From the NCBI RefSeq assembly GCF_003325475.1, contig NZ_CP029495.1, positions 2,294,001 to 2,358,000 on the forward strand: a DNA stretch of 64,000 nt, read 5' to 3'. The translations under genes and the position numbers were made by a program. How positions within the stretch are numbered: the first letter of the stretch is position 1; each line of letters starts with the position of its first letter. The DNA is from Chromobacterium phragmitis (GTDB lineage Bacteria > Pseudomonadota > Gammaproteobacteria > Burkholderiales > Chromobacteriaceae). Below the pieces are notes generated by a model. It was not told the origin of the DNA. It worked only from the letters and a program-made list of their open reading frames with translations, and did no database searches. Of the stretch, positions 16,967 through 29,195 are shown piece after piece.

Positions 16967-17044
16967 TCGCCTCCTCAGCTGACGCAGCGAACGAAACAGC
17001 GGAAACGAAACGGTTCTCCGGTGTGACGAAAGCAGCGAAGGCAC

Positions 17045-17056
17045 TGCTCTTTAACA
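17045..17056 (+). promoter_or_regulatory. boxA antitermination site in the rrn leader
   Basis: TGCTCTTTAACA matches the boxA sequence recognised by NusB-S10 for rRNA antitermination. Confidence 0.85.
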
Positions 17057-17060
17057 GAAC

Positions 17061-17088
17061 GAATAACCGATAGGTGTAAGTGCTTGGC
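17061..17088 (+). other. 5' arm of the 16S precursor processing stem
   Basis: This 28-base stretch is almost perfectly complementary to 18726-18754 on the other side of the 16S gene, forming the long stem normally cut by RNase III. Confidence 0.8.
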
Positions 17089-17171
17089 GAAAGCCGACAC
17101 TTGCACTGCAAGAGACAAGAGATACTTGTTTATTTCTTTGAACTTGCGTGCCAGAAAATTTGCTTGAGATT

Positions 17172-18712
<1,541 letters not shown>

Positions 18713-18725
18713 GAGAATGGCGATT

Positions 18726-18754
18726 GCCAAGTACTTACAGCCTATCGGTTATTC
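18726..18754 (+). other. 3' arm of the 16S precursor processing stem
   Basis: Complementary to 17061-17088, with one extra base and one mismatch. Confidence 0.8.
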
Positions 18755-18766
18755 AAGTTAAGGGCA

Positions 18767-18868
18767 TTTTCGATGAAAATCGGCGCAGCTCTGCGTTGAA
18801 AGCTTCCTCGTGTACTCGATGTACACGTCGTCAGCTTTCGCCTGGATCTGCTGGATTTTGATCGAAAA
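18767..18868. repeat. Long imperfect palindrome in the 16S-tRNA-Ile spacer
   Basis: The 102-base element begins TTTTCGATGAAAATC and ends GATTTTGATCGAAAA. Its arms pair imperfectly along their length, with GTGTAC-TCGAT-GTACAC at the tip (18810-18826). Read on the minus strand it shares CAACGCAG and an AGGCGAAAGC-like segment with the element at 18972-19052, so both seem to be one repeat family. Confidence 0.6.
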
Positions 18869-18891
18869 GGATGTGGTATCAAACGACTACT

Positions 18892-18968
18892 GGGTTTGTA
18901 GCTCAGCTGGTTAGAGCACTGTGTTGATAACGCAGGGGTCGTAGGTTCGAGTCCTACCAGACCCACCA
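18892..18968 (+). tRNA. tRNA-Ile (GAT anticodon)
   Basis: A 77-nt cloverleaf including an encoded CCA end: acceptor GGGTTTG, D arm GCTCAGCTGGTTAGAGC, anticodon loop with GAT, and T arm GTAGG-TTCGAGT-CCTAC. Position between 16S and 23S is usual for tRNA-Ile. Confidence 0.97.
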
Positions 18969-18971
18969 GTA

Positions 18972-19052
18972 TTTTTTGGGTCAGGCAAGGCGCGAAGGAG
19001 CGGCATGTGCTTATGCACATGAGCGACTGAGCAACGCAGCATCACCCAAAAA
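18972..19052. repeat. Palindromic element in the tRNA-Ile/tRNA-Ala spacer
   Basis: The 81-base element is bounded by TTTTTTGGGT and ACCCAAAAA and has CATGTGC-TTAT-GCACATG at its centre (19004-19021). It shares GAGCAACGCAG-type and AGGCAAGGCGCGAAGGAGC-type flanks with the element at 18767-18868 in the opposite orientation. Confidence 0.6.
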
Positions 19053-19054
19053 GA

Positions 19055-19130
19055 GGGGGATTAGCTCAGTTGGGAGAGCACCTGCTTTGCAAGCAGGGGG
19101 TCGTCGGTTCGATCCCGTCATCCTCCACCA
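19055..19130 (+). tRNA. tRNA-Ala (TGC anticodon)
   Basis: A 76-nt cloverleaf with acceptor GGGGGAT/ATCCTCC, anticodon stem-loop CCTGC-TTTGCAA-GCAGG giving TGC, T loop TTCGATC and encoded CCA. Confidence 0.97.
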
Positions 19131-19187
19131 TCGCAAACAAAATCGAATTCGGAAGAGTTGGATTCTGTTTGCGTTGTATAAACGCCC

Positions 19188-19199
19188 GATCTTTAACAA
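19188..19199 (+). promoter_or_regulatory. boxA-like site before 23S rRNA
   Basis: GATCTTTAACAA resembles the leader boxA and lies in the usual spacer position for renewed antitermination. Confidence 0.7.
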
Positions 19200-19385
19200 A
19201 CTGAAGAAGCCGAATATATAAAGACGGCGAGACAAACGACATGGAGTTAATTCTGCATGTTGAATGAATCGTCATCTTGGGTATTTGATTGTATCTAAGG
19301 CTGCGTCGCCATATCAAAAGGGGCGGTGCAGTCGTCGCACAAACACTCTCTGTTGTTGCGGTAATTTAGGTTACTGAAATGATAG

Positions 19386-22275
<2,890 letters not shown>

Positions 22276-22398
22276 ATCATTTGAGTGACTTAGAGAACTA
22301 AGTGACGAAGATAGAGTGTGTGCGACACGATCAGATACCGAATATTCAGGATCAGAGACAAGCTCTGATTCAGGCTTCTTTCAGTTTGTGCCAGTTTA

Positions 22399-22516
22399 TG
22401 TCTGGTGGCCATAGCGAGATGGTCCCACGCCTTCCCATCCCGAACAGGACCGTGAAACATCTTAGCGCCGATGATAGTGTGGCATTCGCCATGTGAAAGT
22501 AGGACACCGCCAGACG
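22399..22516 (+). rRNA. rrf: 5S ribosomal RNA
   Basis: About 118 nt beginning TGTCTGGTGGCCATAGCG and ending GCCAGACG, with the ends complementary to each other. Internal TGGTCCCACGCCTTCCCATCC and GTAGGACACC segments are typical. Exact ends uncertain by a base or two. Confidence 0.95.
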
Positions 22517-22526
22517 CCTCATACAC

Positions 22527-22555
22527 AAGCCCAGCTCTATCGAGCTGGGCTTTGT
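22527..22555 (+). terminator. First terminator of the rRNA operon
   Basis: AAGCCCAGCTC pairs with GAGCTGGGCTT around a short loop just after 5S. Confidence 0.85.
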
Positions 22556-22560
22556 GCTTT

Positions 22561-22590
22561 GCGGCCCCGGCTCATTGAGCCGGGGCCGCT
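22561..22590 (+). terminator. Second hairpin after the rRNA operon
   Basis: GCGGCCCCGGCTC pairs with GAGCCGGGGCCGC around a 4-base loop. The strong stem lacks a long T-run but lies in tandem with the first terminator. Confidence 0.65.
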
Positions 22591-22627
22591 TCGTTCTCGT
22601 TCGGGGAGTGAACGTTTCATCCCCTCG

Positions 22628-22879
22628 ACGGCGTGCGGCGCGGTCAAGGGCGCGATAGATCAGATCGAAATGGGAAATCTGACCGGCCTGTTGGCGCGGA
22701 TACGGTCGGCGGTAGGTCTGACTCGCTACGAAGGCGAGCGCCGCAGCAAGAATCCGGACTGTGTCGACGCAGTGGCGCGCAGCAATGTGCTGGCCAAGCT
22801 GGAGGGGGAAGGGCGCATCAAGATTGTGGGCACTATGTACCACTTGAACGGCGGCCGGCTGGAGTTCCTGACTGCGTAA
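22628..22879 (+). pseudogene. Remnant of a beta-carbonic anhydrase gene
   Basis: The frame encodes ACGAVKGAIDQIEMGNLTGL, the region just after the zinc-site H-x-x-C of beta-class carbonic anhydrases, then ends with a family C-terminus (GRIKIVGTMYHLNGGRLEF). The N-terminal half with the CxDxR zinc/catalytic site is absent, the usual His before the second Cys is not present, and the stretch between VARSNV and LAKLEGEGRIKIVG appears shorter than in intact enzymes, suggesting an internal deletion. The remnant begins about 40 bp after the rRNA terminators, so truncation by rRNA-associated rearrangement is plausible. A longer open frame runs back into 5S but that part is not protein-like. Confidence 0.75.
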
Positions 22880-22904
22880 CGCGGGTCTACCCGCCGCCGC
22901 GCGA

Positions 22905-23402
22905 TTAGCGCGGCGGCGTTTCCATCGCTTGCAGCAGCGATGCGATTTCTTCTTCATTCCACACCTGGATGCCATGCTGTCGCAGCAGACTGGCGGCGAC
23001 GCCGTCGCCTTCGCGCAAGGTGGAGGTGAAGTTTCCGTCGTAAATGCGGCGATTGCCGCAGGACGGGCTGTTGGCTTTCAGCAGAGCATGCTCGCAGCCA
23101 TGGCGCTGCGCGGTTTGCCGCATGATTTGCGCGCCGGCGGCAAAGGCGGCGCTGACATCCTCTCCTGCTTCGGTTTTCACCATGGCCTCGCCCCGCAGCA
23201 CGCTGCCGCCATCGCCGCCCGCAATCTCGGCGGGCGCGCGCGGCGTGGGCAGGCCGCCCAGGCATTCCGGGCAGGCTGGCAACAGTTCGAAGCGCTCGCG
23301 TAGCGCTTGCCAGTGGGGGCTGTCGACCGGTTTGGCGCGGCCATCGTAACGGACCGGTTGCCCAAGCAGGCAGGCGCTGACCAGCAGAGTCGGTTTCTTC
23401 AT
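22905..23402 (-). CDS. DUF523 family protein
   Basis: The 165-residue protein starts MKKPTLLVSACLLGQPVRYDG, the typical DUF523 opening with a conserved Cys, followed by LLPACPECLGGLPTPR and KANSPSCG, giving several conserved cysteines that could bind metal or a cluster. Function is unknown to me. Its start codon overlaps the stop of the upstream MocR-type regulator by 4 bases, so it is translated from the same message. Upstream in-frame starts are rejected because they lie in the regulator gene and add unconserved sequence. Confidence 0.88.
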   Translation of the reverse strand: MKKPTLLVSACLLGQPVRYDGRAKPVDSPHWQALRERFELLPACPECLGGLPTPRAPAEIAGGDGGSVLRGEAMVKTEAGEDVSAAFAAGAQIMRQTAQRHGCEHALLKANSPSCGNRRIYDGNFTSTLREGDGVAASLLRQHGIQVWNEEEIASLLQAMETPPR

Positions 23403-24853
23403 TTCAGCCTCGTTTCCAGCAGACCGGCCAATTGTCTCACGGCTGGGGCGATGGCGTGGTCGGCGATGCCGGCATAGCCCAATACCAGGCCGTTGCCGGA
23501 TGGTTGCCCGAGATAGTGCCTGGCCAGTGGGCGCAGCCATAGCTGCCGCTCGGCGGCGGCGGCCTGCAATGCCCATTCGTCGAAGCCTTCGGGCAGCGTC
23601 GCCAGCAGGTGCATGCCGGCGTCTCCGCCGCGCAGCGGCAGCGAGTCGCCTAGAGTCTGCGCGCAGGCATGCCGCAGCAGTTGTTGGCGGCGGCGGTACA
23701 ATGTCCGCATCTGGCGGATGTGGCGAGCGAAGTGGCCTTGCTCGATGAAGTCGGCGACGGCGGCTTGCACGGCGTAGTGGCCTTCGCCCTGCAGCCTGGC
23801 TTGGCAGCGCCGGTAGGGATCGACCAGCTCCGGCGGTAATACCAGATACGCCAGCTTCAGCGCGGGATACATCACTTTGCTGAAGGTTCCGACATAGATC
23901 ACGCGCCGTTCCTGATCCAGGCTTTGCAGGGCGGCGAGCGGGGCCGACGCGTAGCAGAACTCGCCGTCGTAATCGTCTTCAATGATCCAGCTGTCGTGGC
24001 GGCGGGCGTGTTCCAGCAACGCTAGCCGGCGCGGCAGGCTCATGACTGCGCCGGTTGGGTACTGGTGGGCCGGCGTGACGTAGATGAGGCGGGGCGGATC
24101 GGCTTCGGCATCGACTCTGAGTCCGTCCTGATCGACGGCGATGCCGACGCAACGCAGGCCGGAGGCTTGCATCGCCGCTTGCGCGCCGACATAGCCGGGC
24201 TCCTCCAGCCAGGCGACGTCGCCTGGCTCGGCCAGCAATTGCGCCAGCAATGAGAGGGCCTGTTGCGCGCCGGAGGCGATCACGATCTGTTCCGGCTCGC
24301 ATTGCACGGATCGACTGAGCCGCAGGTATTGGCTTAATGTCCAGCGCAATTCGGGCAGCCCGCCCTGTTGCTGGTAGCGCAGCCACTCCAGCGGCGGATG
24401 CCGCTGCCGCTTGGCCAGGCAGTGTTGCCATTGCCGATATGGAAATTGTTCTAGTTCGGGCAGGCCGGGGACGAAGGCGCCTAGCTTGCCGGCCGGCAGG
24501 CGGCTGGCTTGGGCCAAAGCCTGTCCCCGCCGCGACAGCCCGCGCGGGAGAGCGCTGACGGGTTCGCTTGGGCTGGCTTGCCGGGAGAAGGCGTCGCTGA
24601 CATAGGTGCCGGAGCCATGGCGGCTTTCGACATAGCCTTCCGCCGTCAACTGATCATAGGCGGCAAGCACCGTGTTGCGGCCCAGGCGAAGCGTTAGGGC
24701 CAGCGCGCGGCTAGCGGGCAAGGGGGTGCCGCCGTTCAGGCGGCGCTGGCTGATCAACTCCCGCAACTGGCGATAGAGCTGGCGTGACAGCGGCTCGCCT
24801 GGCGCTCGGCGCAGCCGGGCGGAGAGGTAGTCCGCAATCCAGTCGTGGCTCAA
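23399..24853 (-). CDS. MocR/PdxR-type transcriptional regulator
   Basis: The 484-residue protein joins an N-terminal GntR winged helix (about residues 15-85, with LSRQLYRQLRELISQRRL and GRNTVLAAYDQLTAEGYVESR) to a class I aminotransferase-like domain. The aminotransferase part has IIEDDYDGEF and the PLP-binding lysine context YVGTFSKVMYPALKLAY. Such proteins sense pyridoxal phosphate or amino compounds; PdxR controls vitamin B6 synthesis. No pdx genes are adjacent. It is divergent from the rhodanese gene at 24947, a common target arrangement, and coupled to DUF523 downstream. Confidence 0.92.
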   Translation of the reverse strand: MSHDWIADYLSARLRRAPGEPLSRQLYRQLRELISQRRLNGGTPLPASRALALTLRLGRNTVLAAYDQLTAEGYVESRHGSGTYVSDAFSRQASPSEPVSALPRGLSRRGQALAQASRLPAGKLGAFVPGLPELEQFPYRQWQHCLAKRQRHPPLEWLRYQQQGGLPELRWTLSQYLRLSRSVQCEPEQIVIASGAQQALSLLAQLLAEPGDVAWLEEPGYVGAQAAMQASGLRCVGIAVDQDGLRVDAEADPPRLIYVTPAHQYPTGAVMSLPRRLALLEHARRHDSWIIEDDYDGEFCYASAPLAALQSLDQERRVIYVGTFSKVMYPALKLAYLVLPPELVDPYRRCQARLQGEGHYAVQAAVADFIEQGHFARHIRQMRTLYRRRQQLLRHACAQTLGDSLPLRGGDAGMHLLATLPEGFDEWALQAAAAERQLWLRPLARHYLGQPSGNGLVLGYAGIADHAIAPAVRQLAGLLETRLK

Positions 24854-24946
24854 AGTGGTTCCATTCGAATTGCCGAAGTGGCGCTATTTTCATGATGACT
24901 TTGTGCCTAGCATAGCAGTATTCGAGTAGAGCAAAGGAGGATGGGA

Positions 24947-25339
24947 ATGATCAGCCAACAGGAATTTTACGAGGCCAAGCTAGCCTATGAGATCGATGCG
25001 GCCGATGTCGCGAAGGCTTTGGCTGACGGCGGACGGTCCTTGCTGCTGGTCGATACCCGCAGCGAGGAGGCGTTCGATCATGAAACCATTCCCGGCGCGC
25101 TGAATCGGCCGCACCGGTTGATGACGGAGGAGAGTTGCGCCGATCTGCCGCGCGATGCGATTCTGGTGGCATTTTGCGACGGCATCGGCTGCAACGGCTC
25201 GACCAAGGGCGCGTTGAAGCTGGCGCGGCTGGGTTTCCAGGTAAAAGAACTGCAGGGCGGCCTGGATTGGTGGAAGCGGGATGGCTATGCGACTACCCGC
25301 ACGGGCGGCTGCGGCAAGGAGGCGTGCGATGCGTGCTGA
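24947..25339 (+). CDS. Rhodanese-like sulfurtransferase domain protein
   Basis: A 130-residue single-domain protein with LLLVDTRSEEAFDHETIPGA (rhodanese substrate-side motif) and active-site loop FCDGIGCNGSTKGALKLARLGF, in which the first Cys is the likely persulfide carrier. The C-terminus is Cys-rich (GGCGKEACDAC), unusual and possibly metal-binding or thiol-relay. ATG 24947 is chosen over ATG 24941 because AAAGGAGG is only one base from the latter but well placed for the former. Divergent from the MocR regulator and overlapping the next gene by 11 bases. Confidence 0.85.
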   Translation: MISQQEFYEAKLAYEIDAADVAKALADGGRSLLLVDTRSEEAFDHETIPGALNRPHRLMTEESCADLPRDAILVAFCDGIGCNGSTKGALKLARLGFQVKELQGGLDWWKRDGYATTRTGGCGKEACDAC

Positions 25340-26066
25340 TTGGTCGGAACTCGCGCAGGCGGCCGAACGCAACGAGAACGGCCAGATGGTGGGCGTCCGG
25401 GTGGAGTGGGCGGGCGCATGCCAGCCGCCCCGGGTCGAGCTGGAGGGGCGCTATTGCCGAGTGGAGCCGCTCAACGACGCGAAGCACGCCGCGCAATTGT
25501 TCGACGCTTTGCACCGGATGCCCGGCGGAGCCAACTGGACGTATCTCGGCCATGGTCCTTTCTCGGTGCTGGAGGACTGGGGGCGCTGGGTAGAGGAGAG
25601 CGCGGCGCTCGACGATCCGCAGTTCTACGCCATAGTGGATCGAACTGACGGCGAAGCGATCGGCCTGTGCAGCTATCTGCGCATCGCGCCGGCGGATGGC
25701 AGCATTGAAGTGGGGTTTCTCAACTTCTCGCCGCGGCTGCAGCGCAGCCGCTTGGCGACCGAGGCGATGTATCTGATGATGCGCCACGCCTTCGCGCTGG
25801 GCTATCGCCGCTACGAGTGGAAATGTGACGCGCAGAACGAACCCTCGGTGCGGGCCGCGCAGCGGTTGGGCTTCACTTTTGAGGGCTTGTTCCGCCAGGC
25901 GCGGGTCAACAAGGGACGCAACCGGGACACCGCCTGGTTTTCCATTCTGGACCATGAGTGGCCGGCGCGGCGACGCGCGCTGGAGGCGTGGTTGGATGCG
26001 GATAATTTCGATAGCGACGGACGGCAGCGGACTTCTTTGTCGCAGATTGTTGCGGCGCGGCCGTAA
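25329..26066 (+). CDS. GNAT family N-acetyltransferase
   Basis: The 245-residue protein resembles RimJ/RimL-type acetyltransferases: CRVEPLNDAKHAAQLFDAL near the N-terminus, GLCSYLRIAPADGSIEVGF for the central strands, the acetyl-CoA region around RSRLATEAMYLMMRHAFALG, and YEWKCDAQNEPSVRAAQRLGFTFEG, the usual late motif. The start at 25329 has AAGGAGG 6 bases upstream within the rhodanese gene. Likely co-transcribed with the rhodanese; substrate unknown. Confidence 0.88.
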   Translation: MRADWSELAQAAERNENGQMVGVRVEWAGACQPPRVELEGRYCRVEPLNDAKHAAQLFDALHRMPGGANWTYLGHGPFSVLEDWGRWVEESAALDDPQFYAIVDRTDGEAIGLCSYLRIAPADGSIEVGFLNFSPRLQRSRLATEAMYLMMRHAFALGYRRYEWKCDAQNEPSVRAAQRLGFTFEGLFRQARVNKGRNRDTAWFSILDHEWPARRRALEAWLDADNFDSDGRQRTSLSQIVAARP

Positions 26067-26140
26067 ATTGCGCGGCAGGCTTCAAGGCGGGCGGCTGCGG
26101 CGCTACAATGGATGCTTGTAAACGTAGATAGTGCCGCCTG

Positions 26141-27586
26141 ATGAAATCCCTGCCGCGCAATGCCCGTATTCGGGGCGAACCCTTTCTGCCCAATCGCTTC
26201 ATCTTCGGCGACGCTGTCGACGAGCAGGGGCTGGAGGGCACCGAGTATCTGGTGCATACCGAATCTCCCGCCTTTGTCTGCCGCCTGGTGGGCAATGACG
26301 ATACCGACTTCCCGGGCCGCGAACGCGACGGCTTGGCGAGCGCGGTCTTGTTCGATGACGAGGAGAATCTCACGGTCTATGTCTGCAATCTGCGGCTCAG
26401 GCTGTTCGATTTCAATTTTTACGATGAGATCGAGCCCAGCGTCGGAGAGTTGCAGGAAATCTGCGACGAGGCGATGCGCGTCTATCAGCAGTTGCACAAG
26501 GCTTACGCTGATCGAGACGCGGCGGGGCCGGAGCCGCGCGAAATGCGCACCGGGCCGACCAAGCCATTGCCGCCGGCCGAGCGCCAGCTGGCCGTAGGCC
26601 GTCTGGCGGAGCAGGCCCGGCAGGCGGTGGGCAAGCCGATGGAGGCCGCGCAGCTGGCGGCGGCGGTGCAGATGGCGCTGTTGGCGGGCGATCAGGCGGT
26701 ATTCACCGAGGCGCAGCTGTCGTTGGGCGGCGAGACGGCGGCGCGCCAGTTGCTGGTGAACAGCGCGCGGGACGCGGTGGCCTTCCCAGAAGTGATGCGC
26801 AAGGACGGCCATGTGGTGTCCTTCGAGCTGTGGGCGCTGCCGTTCGCTTTTTCTCGTAGCCAGGGGGGCGTCTGGTGGCACTTCCCGCGGTTGGAGTCGC
26901 TGGAAGTGGCGCTGGCCGACGCGCTGGAGGTGCCGGAGAAATCCATTCTGTGGATATCTCCGACGCTGTTCACCGTGGACATGCTGAACGAGCGCGCCTG
27001 CCAGGATCTGGTGCAGTTGGCGCCGGTGATGGATGCCGGCTGCGATTTCGCGCCGTTGGATCCGGACTCCTCGCGCGCCACCTACGAGGCCGCGCGCAAG
27101 ACCAGCGAACCTCAGTTGGTGATGAGCTGGATTCCTTTCCTGGTGGAGCGGGGAGCTTTGCCGCCGGACCGGGCGCGCCGGCTGGCGCGGCGCGCGCTGG
27201 ATGCGGCGATGCCGCTGGTGCAGCAGGCGATCGCCGCCGAAATGGAGTATGGCGAGGCGGAGTTGTTCGCGCCGCTGCCGTGGTGGGAGGCTTTGTCCAG
27301 CGGCATGCGCGCCTGGAACCGCAAGCGCTTGGGGGTATCGGTGGCCTTGTTGGCCACTAGCCAGGGCGGCATTGAGAAACTGGAGGCGGTGGCCGAGTAT
27401 CAGCCGGAAATCCAGGGCTACGAGGTGGGCTTGAGGCTGAAGGGCGGCGAGGAGATCGCAGCCAGAGTGCCGTGGCTGGTGGTGCCGGACGTGGCGCCGG
27501 ACCGCGACGCGAGCTGGCGGGATCTCTCGGACTGCTTGCGCGAGGCCGGCATTCCGCTGTCGCAGAGCGTGGCGCGGCTGCATTGA
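26141..27586 (+). CDS. Hypothetical protein, 481 residues
   Basis: I do not recognise this protein. It has no signal peptide or membrane segment and appears cytoplasmic and acidic. The N-terminal 100 residues (GTEYLVHTESPAFVCRLVGN, ENLTVYVCNLRLRLFDFNFY) look strand-rich; an alanine-rich, possibly helical linker follows around residues 145-190. The second half has tryptophan-containing segments such as GGVWWHFPRLESLEV and PLPWWEALSSGMRAWNRKRLG. Codon usage matches neighbouring genes and the frame is uninterrupted with a terminator right behind, so it is very likely a real gene. Confidence 0.8.
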   Translation: MKSLPRNARIRGEPFLPNRFIFGDAVDEQGLEGTEYLVHTESPAFVCRLVGNDDTDFPGRERDGLASAVLFDDEENLTVYVCNLRLRLFDFNFYDEIEPSVGELQEICDEAMRVYQQLHKAYADRDAAGPEPREMRTGPTKPLPPAERQLAVGRLAEQARQAVGKPMEAAQLAAAVQMALLAGDQAVFTEAQLSLGGETAARQLLVNSARDAVAFPEVMRKDGHVVSFELWALPFAFSRSQGGVWWHFPRLESLEVALADALEVPEKSILWISPTLFTVDMLNERACQDLVQLAPVMDAGCDFAPLDPDSSRATYEAARKTSEPQLVMSWIPFLVERGALPPDRARRLARRALDAAMPLVQQAIAAEMEYGEAELFAPLPWWEALSSGMRAWNRKRLGVSVALLATSQGGIEKLEAVAEYQPEIQGYEVGLRLKGGEEIAARVPWLVVPDVAPDRDASWRDLSDCLREAGIPLSQSVARLH

Positions 27587-27605
27587 GCGCTGAATGAACA
27601 TAGAG

Positions 27606-27629
27606 AAAGGGGCCATTGGCCCCTTTTTT
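27606..27629 (+). terminator. Terminator between the 481-residue unknown and aldehyde dehydrogenase
   Basis: AAGGGGCC and GGCCCCTT pair around a short ATT-containing loop, followed by a run of T; convergent genes flank it. Confidence 0.88.
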
Positions 27630-27638
27630 TATCGCTGG

Positions 27639-28994
27639 CTATTTTTGCCAGTAGGTTTTGACGTTGACGAATTCATACAGACCGAACTCGGATAATTCCC
27701 GTCCATAGCCGGATGCCTTGACCCCGCCGAAGGGCAAGCGCAGGTCGGAACTGGTATGCCGATTGATGAATACGCTGCCGGCCTCGATTTGGCGCGCCAA
27801 TTCCCAGGCGCGCGCGTTGTCGGCGCTGTAAATGCTGGCGCCGAGGCCGAACGGCGTATCGTTGGCCAGCCGTATCGCGTCGGCCTCGTCCGCGGCGCGC
27901 AGAATGCTGGCTACTGGGCCGAAGACTTCTTCATGGTAGACGCGGCAGGCTGGCGTGACGCGGTCCAGCACGGTGGCCGGGTAATAGAAGCCCGGCGTAT
28001 GCGGCATCTGGCCGCCAAGCCTCAATTCCGCCCCATGGTGGCAGGCATCGAGCACTTGCGCGTGCAATGCTTCGCGTAGATCGGCGCGGGTCAGCGGCGA
28101 CAGGGTGGTGGCTGGATCGCGAGGGTCGCCGGCGCGAAGCTTGGAGGCCTCCGCGCAGAAGGCGTCGACGAAGGCGTCGGCAATCTGGGGAACCACGATC
28201 ATCCGCTTGGCGGCGTTGCAGCTTTGGCCGGCATCGCGAAAACGCGAGTTGGCGGCGTCCCGCGCGGCAGCCTCGATGTCGGCATCCGCCAGCACGATGA
28301 AGGGATTGCTGCCGCCCAGCTCCAGCACGGTCTTCTTCAGGTGCCGGCCTGCCAGCGAGGCGATCGCGCGGCCGGTCTGGGTGGAGCCGGTGAAGGCGAC
28401 GGCGTCGCAACGGCGCACCGCGTCGTCCACCAGCTCGGTTTCTATCCAGGCCATGTCCAGCACATGGAGTCCAGCCTGGCGGACGATTTCCAGCAGCAGT
28501 TGACTGCATTGCGGCACCGATGGCGCGGGTTTTACCAGGCAGGCGTTGCCGGACATCAGAGCGGGAACGGCGAAGCGAATCACTTGCCAGATCGGGTAGT
28601 TCCACGGCATGACCGCCAATACCAGCCCCAGTGGCTCGAAAGCTACGCCGCTGCGGCTGGCCTGGGTGGGAATGCTGAGCGGCTGCAGCAATTCAGGCGC
28701 CAGCTCCGCGTAGTAGCGTATCAATTGCGCGGATTTATCTATTTCGGCCAAACACTCGGGTGTGCGCTTGCCGACCTCCAAGGTCACTAGGTCCGCCAGT
28801 GCTTCGCGCTGTTGCGTCAGTTGATCGGCTAGACGCAGCAAGCCTGCGGCGCGCTGTTCAACTTCCAGTGAGGCCCAGGCCCGCTGGGCTTGCCGCAGAT
28901 GATCCAGGCTTTGATTCAGGGCGTCGATGGTCCAAGAGGCTCGTGTGTAGCAGACCTCGCCGGACGCCGGGTTGCAGCTGGTGAAGGCGATCAT
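27639..28994 (-). CDS. Aldehyde dehydrogenase, succinate-semialdehyde dehydrogenase-like
   Basis: The 451-residue NAD(P)-dependent oxidoreductase has the ALDH landmarks: MPWNYPIWQVIRFAVPAL for cofactor binding, FTGSTQTGRAI, the general-base Glu in LELGGSNPFIVL, the nucleophilic Cys in GQSCNAAKR, EEVFGPV and the C-terminal PFGGVKASGYGRE. Length and motifs resemble the Sad/GabD1-type group acting on succinate semialdehyde; substrate is inferred. The start at 28994 is preferred because conservation begins at MIAFTSCNPASGE; an in-frame ATG at 29018 is possible. Divergent from cviI. Confidence 0.9.
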   Translation of the reverse strand: MIAFTSCNPASGEVCYTRASWTIDALNQSLDHLRQAQRAWASLEVEQRAAGLLRLADQLTQQREALADLVTLEVGKRTPECLAEIDKSAQLIRYYAELAPELLQPLSIPTQASRSGVAFEPLGLVLAVMPWNYPIWQVIRFAVPALMSGNACLVKPAPSVPQCSQLLLEIVRQAGLHVLDMAWIETELVDDAVRRCDAVAFTGSTQTGRAIASLAGRHLKKTVLELGGSNPFIVLADADIEAAARDAANSRFRDAGQSCNAAKRMIVVPQIADAFVDAFCAEASKLRAGDPRDPATTLSPLTRADLREALHAQVLDACHHGAELRLGGQMPHTPGFYYPATVLDRVTPACRVYHEEVFGPVASILRAADEADAIRLANDTPFGLGASIYSADNARAWELARQIEAGSVFINRHTSSDLRLPFGGVKASGYGRELSEFGLYEFVNVKTYWQK

Positions 28995-29114
28995 GGCTGG
29001 ATGAAGAGGTAAAACCATAAATGTAACAAAGAATCGCCCAGAATATGGCGAGTCCAGGACTTTGGTACTGTTGTTTTTTTACCCTGCATTTCAGGGGCTA
29101 GATTCGGCGATGTA

Positions 29115-29130
29115 CTGGCAGATTTGCCAG
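29115..29130. promoter_or_regulatory. lux-box-like palindrome upstream of cviI
   Basis: CTGGCAGATTTGCCAG is a perfect 6+6 inverted repeat with a 4-base spacer and keeps the CTG...CAG ends of CviR/LuxR-type sites. It lies 66 bp before the cviI start, a position that allows activation. It is also between cviI and the divergent dehydrogenase gene. Confidence 0.7.
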
Positions 29131-29195
29131 ATTCCATCGCTTCACAACGTTTTTCTGTTTCAACTTTCTGTACGAACTCACAATAGGAAGTTGAA

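Noticed and set aside
22493..22627. N-terminal part of the open frame upstream of the carbonic anhydrase remnant
   Set aside because: It runs through the 5S end and two terminators; the residues have no similarity to carbonic anhydrase, so the coding remnant is limited to 22628-22879.
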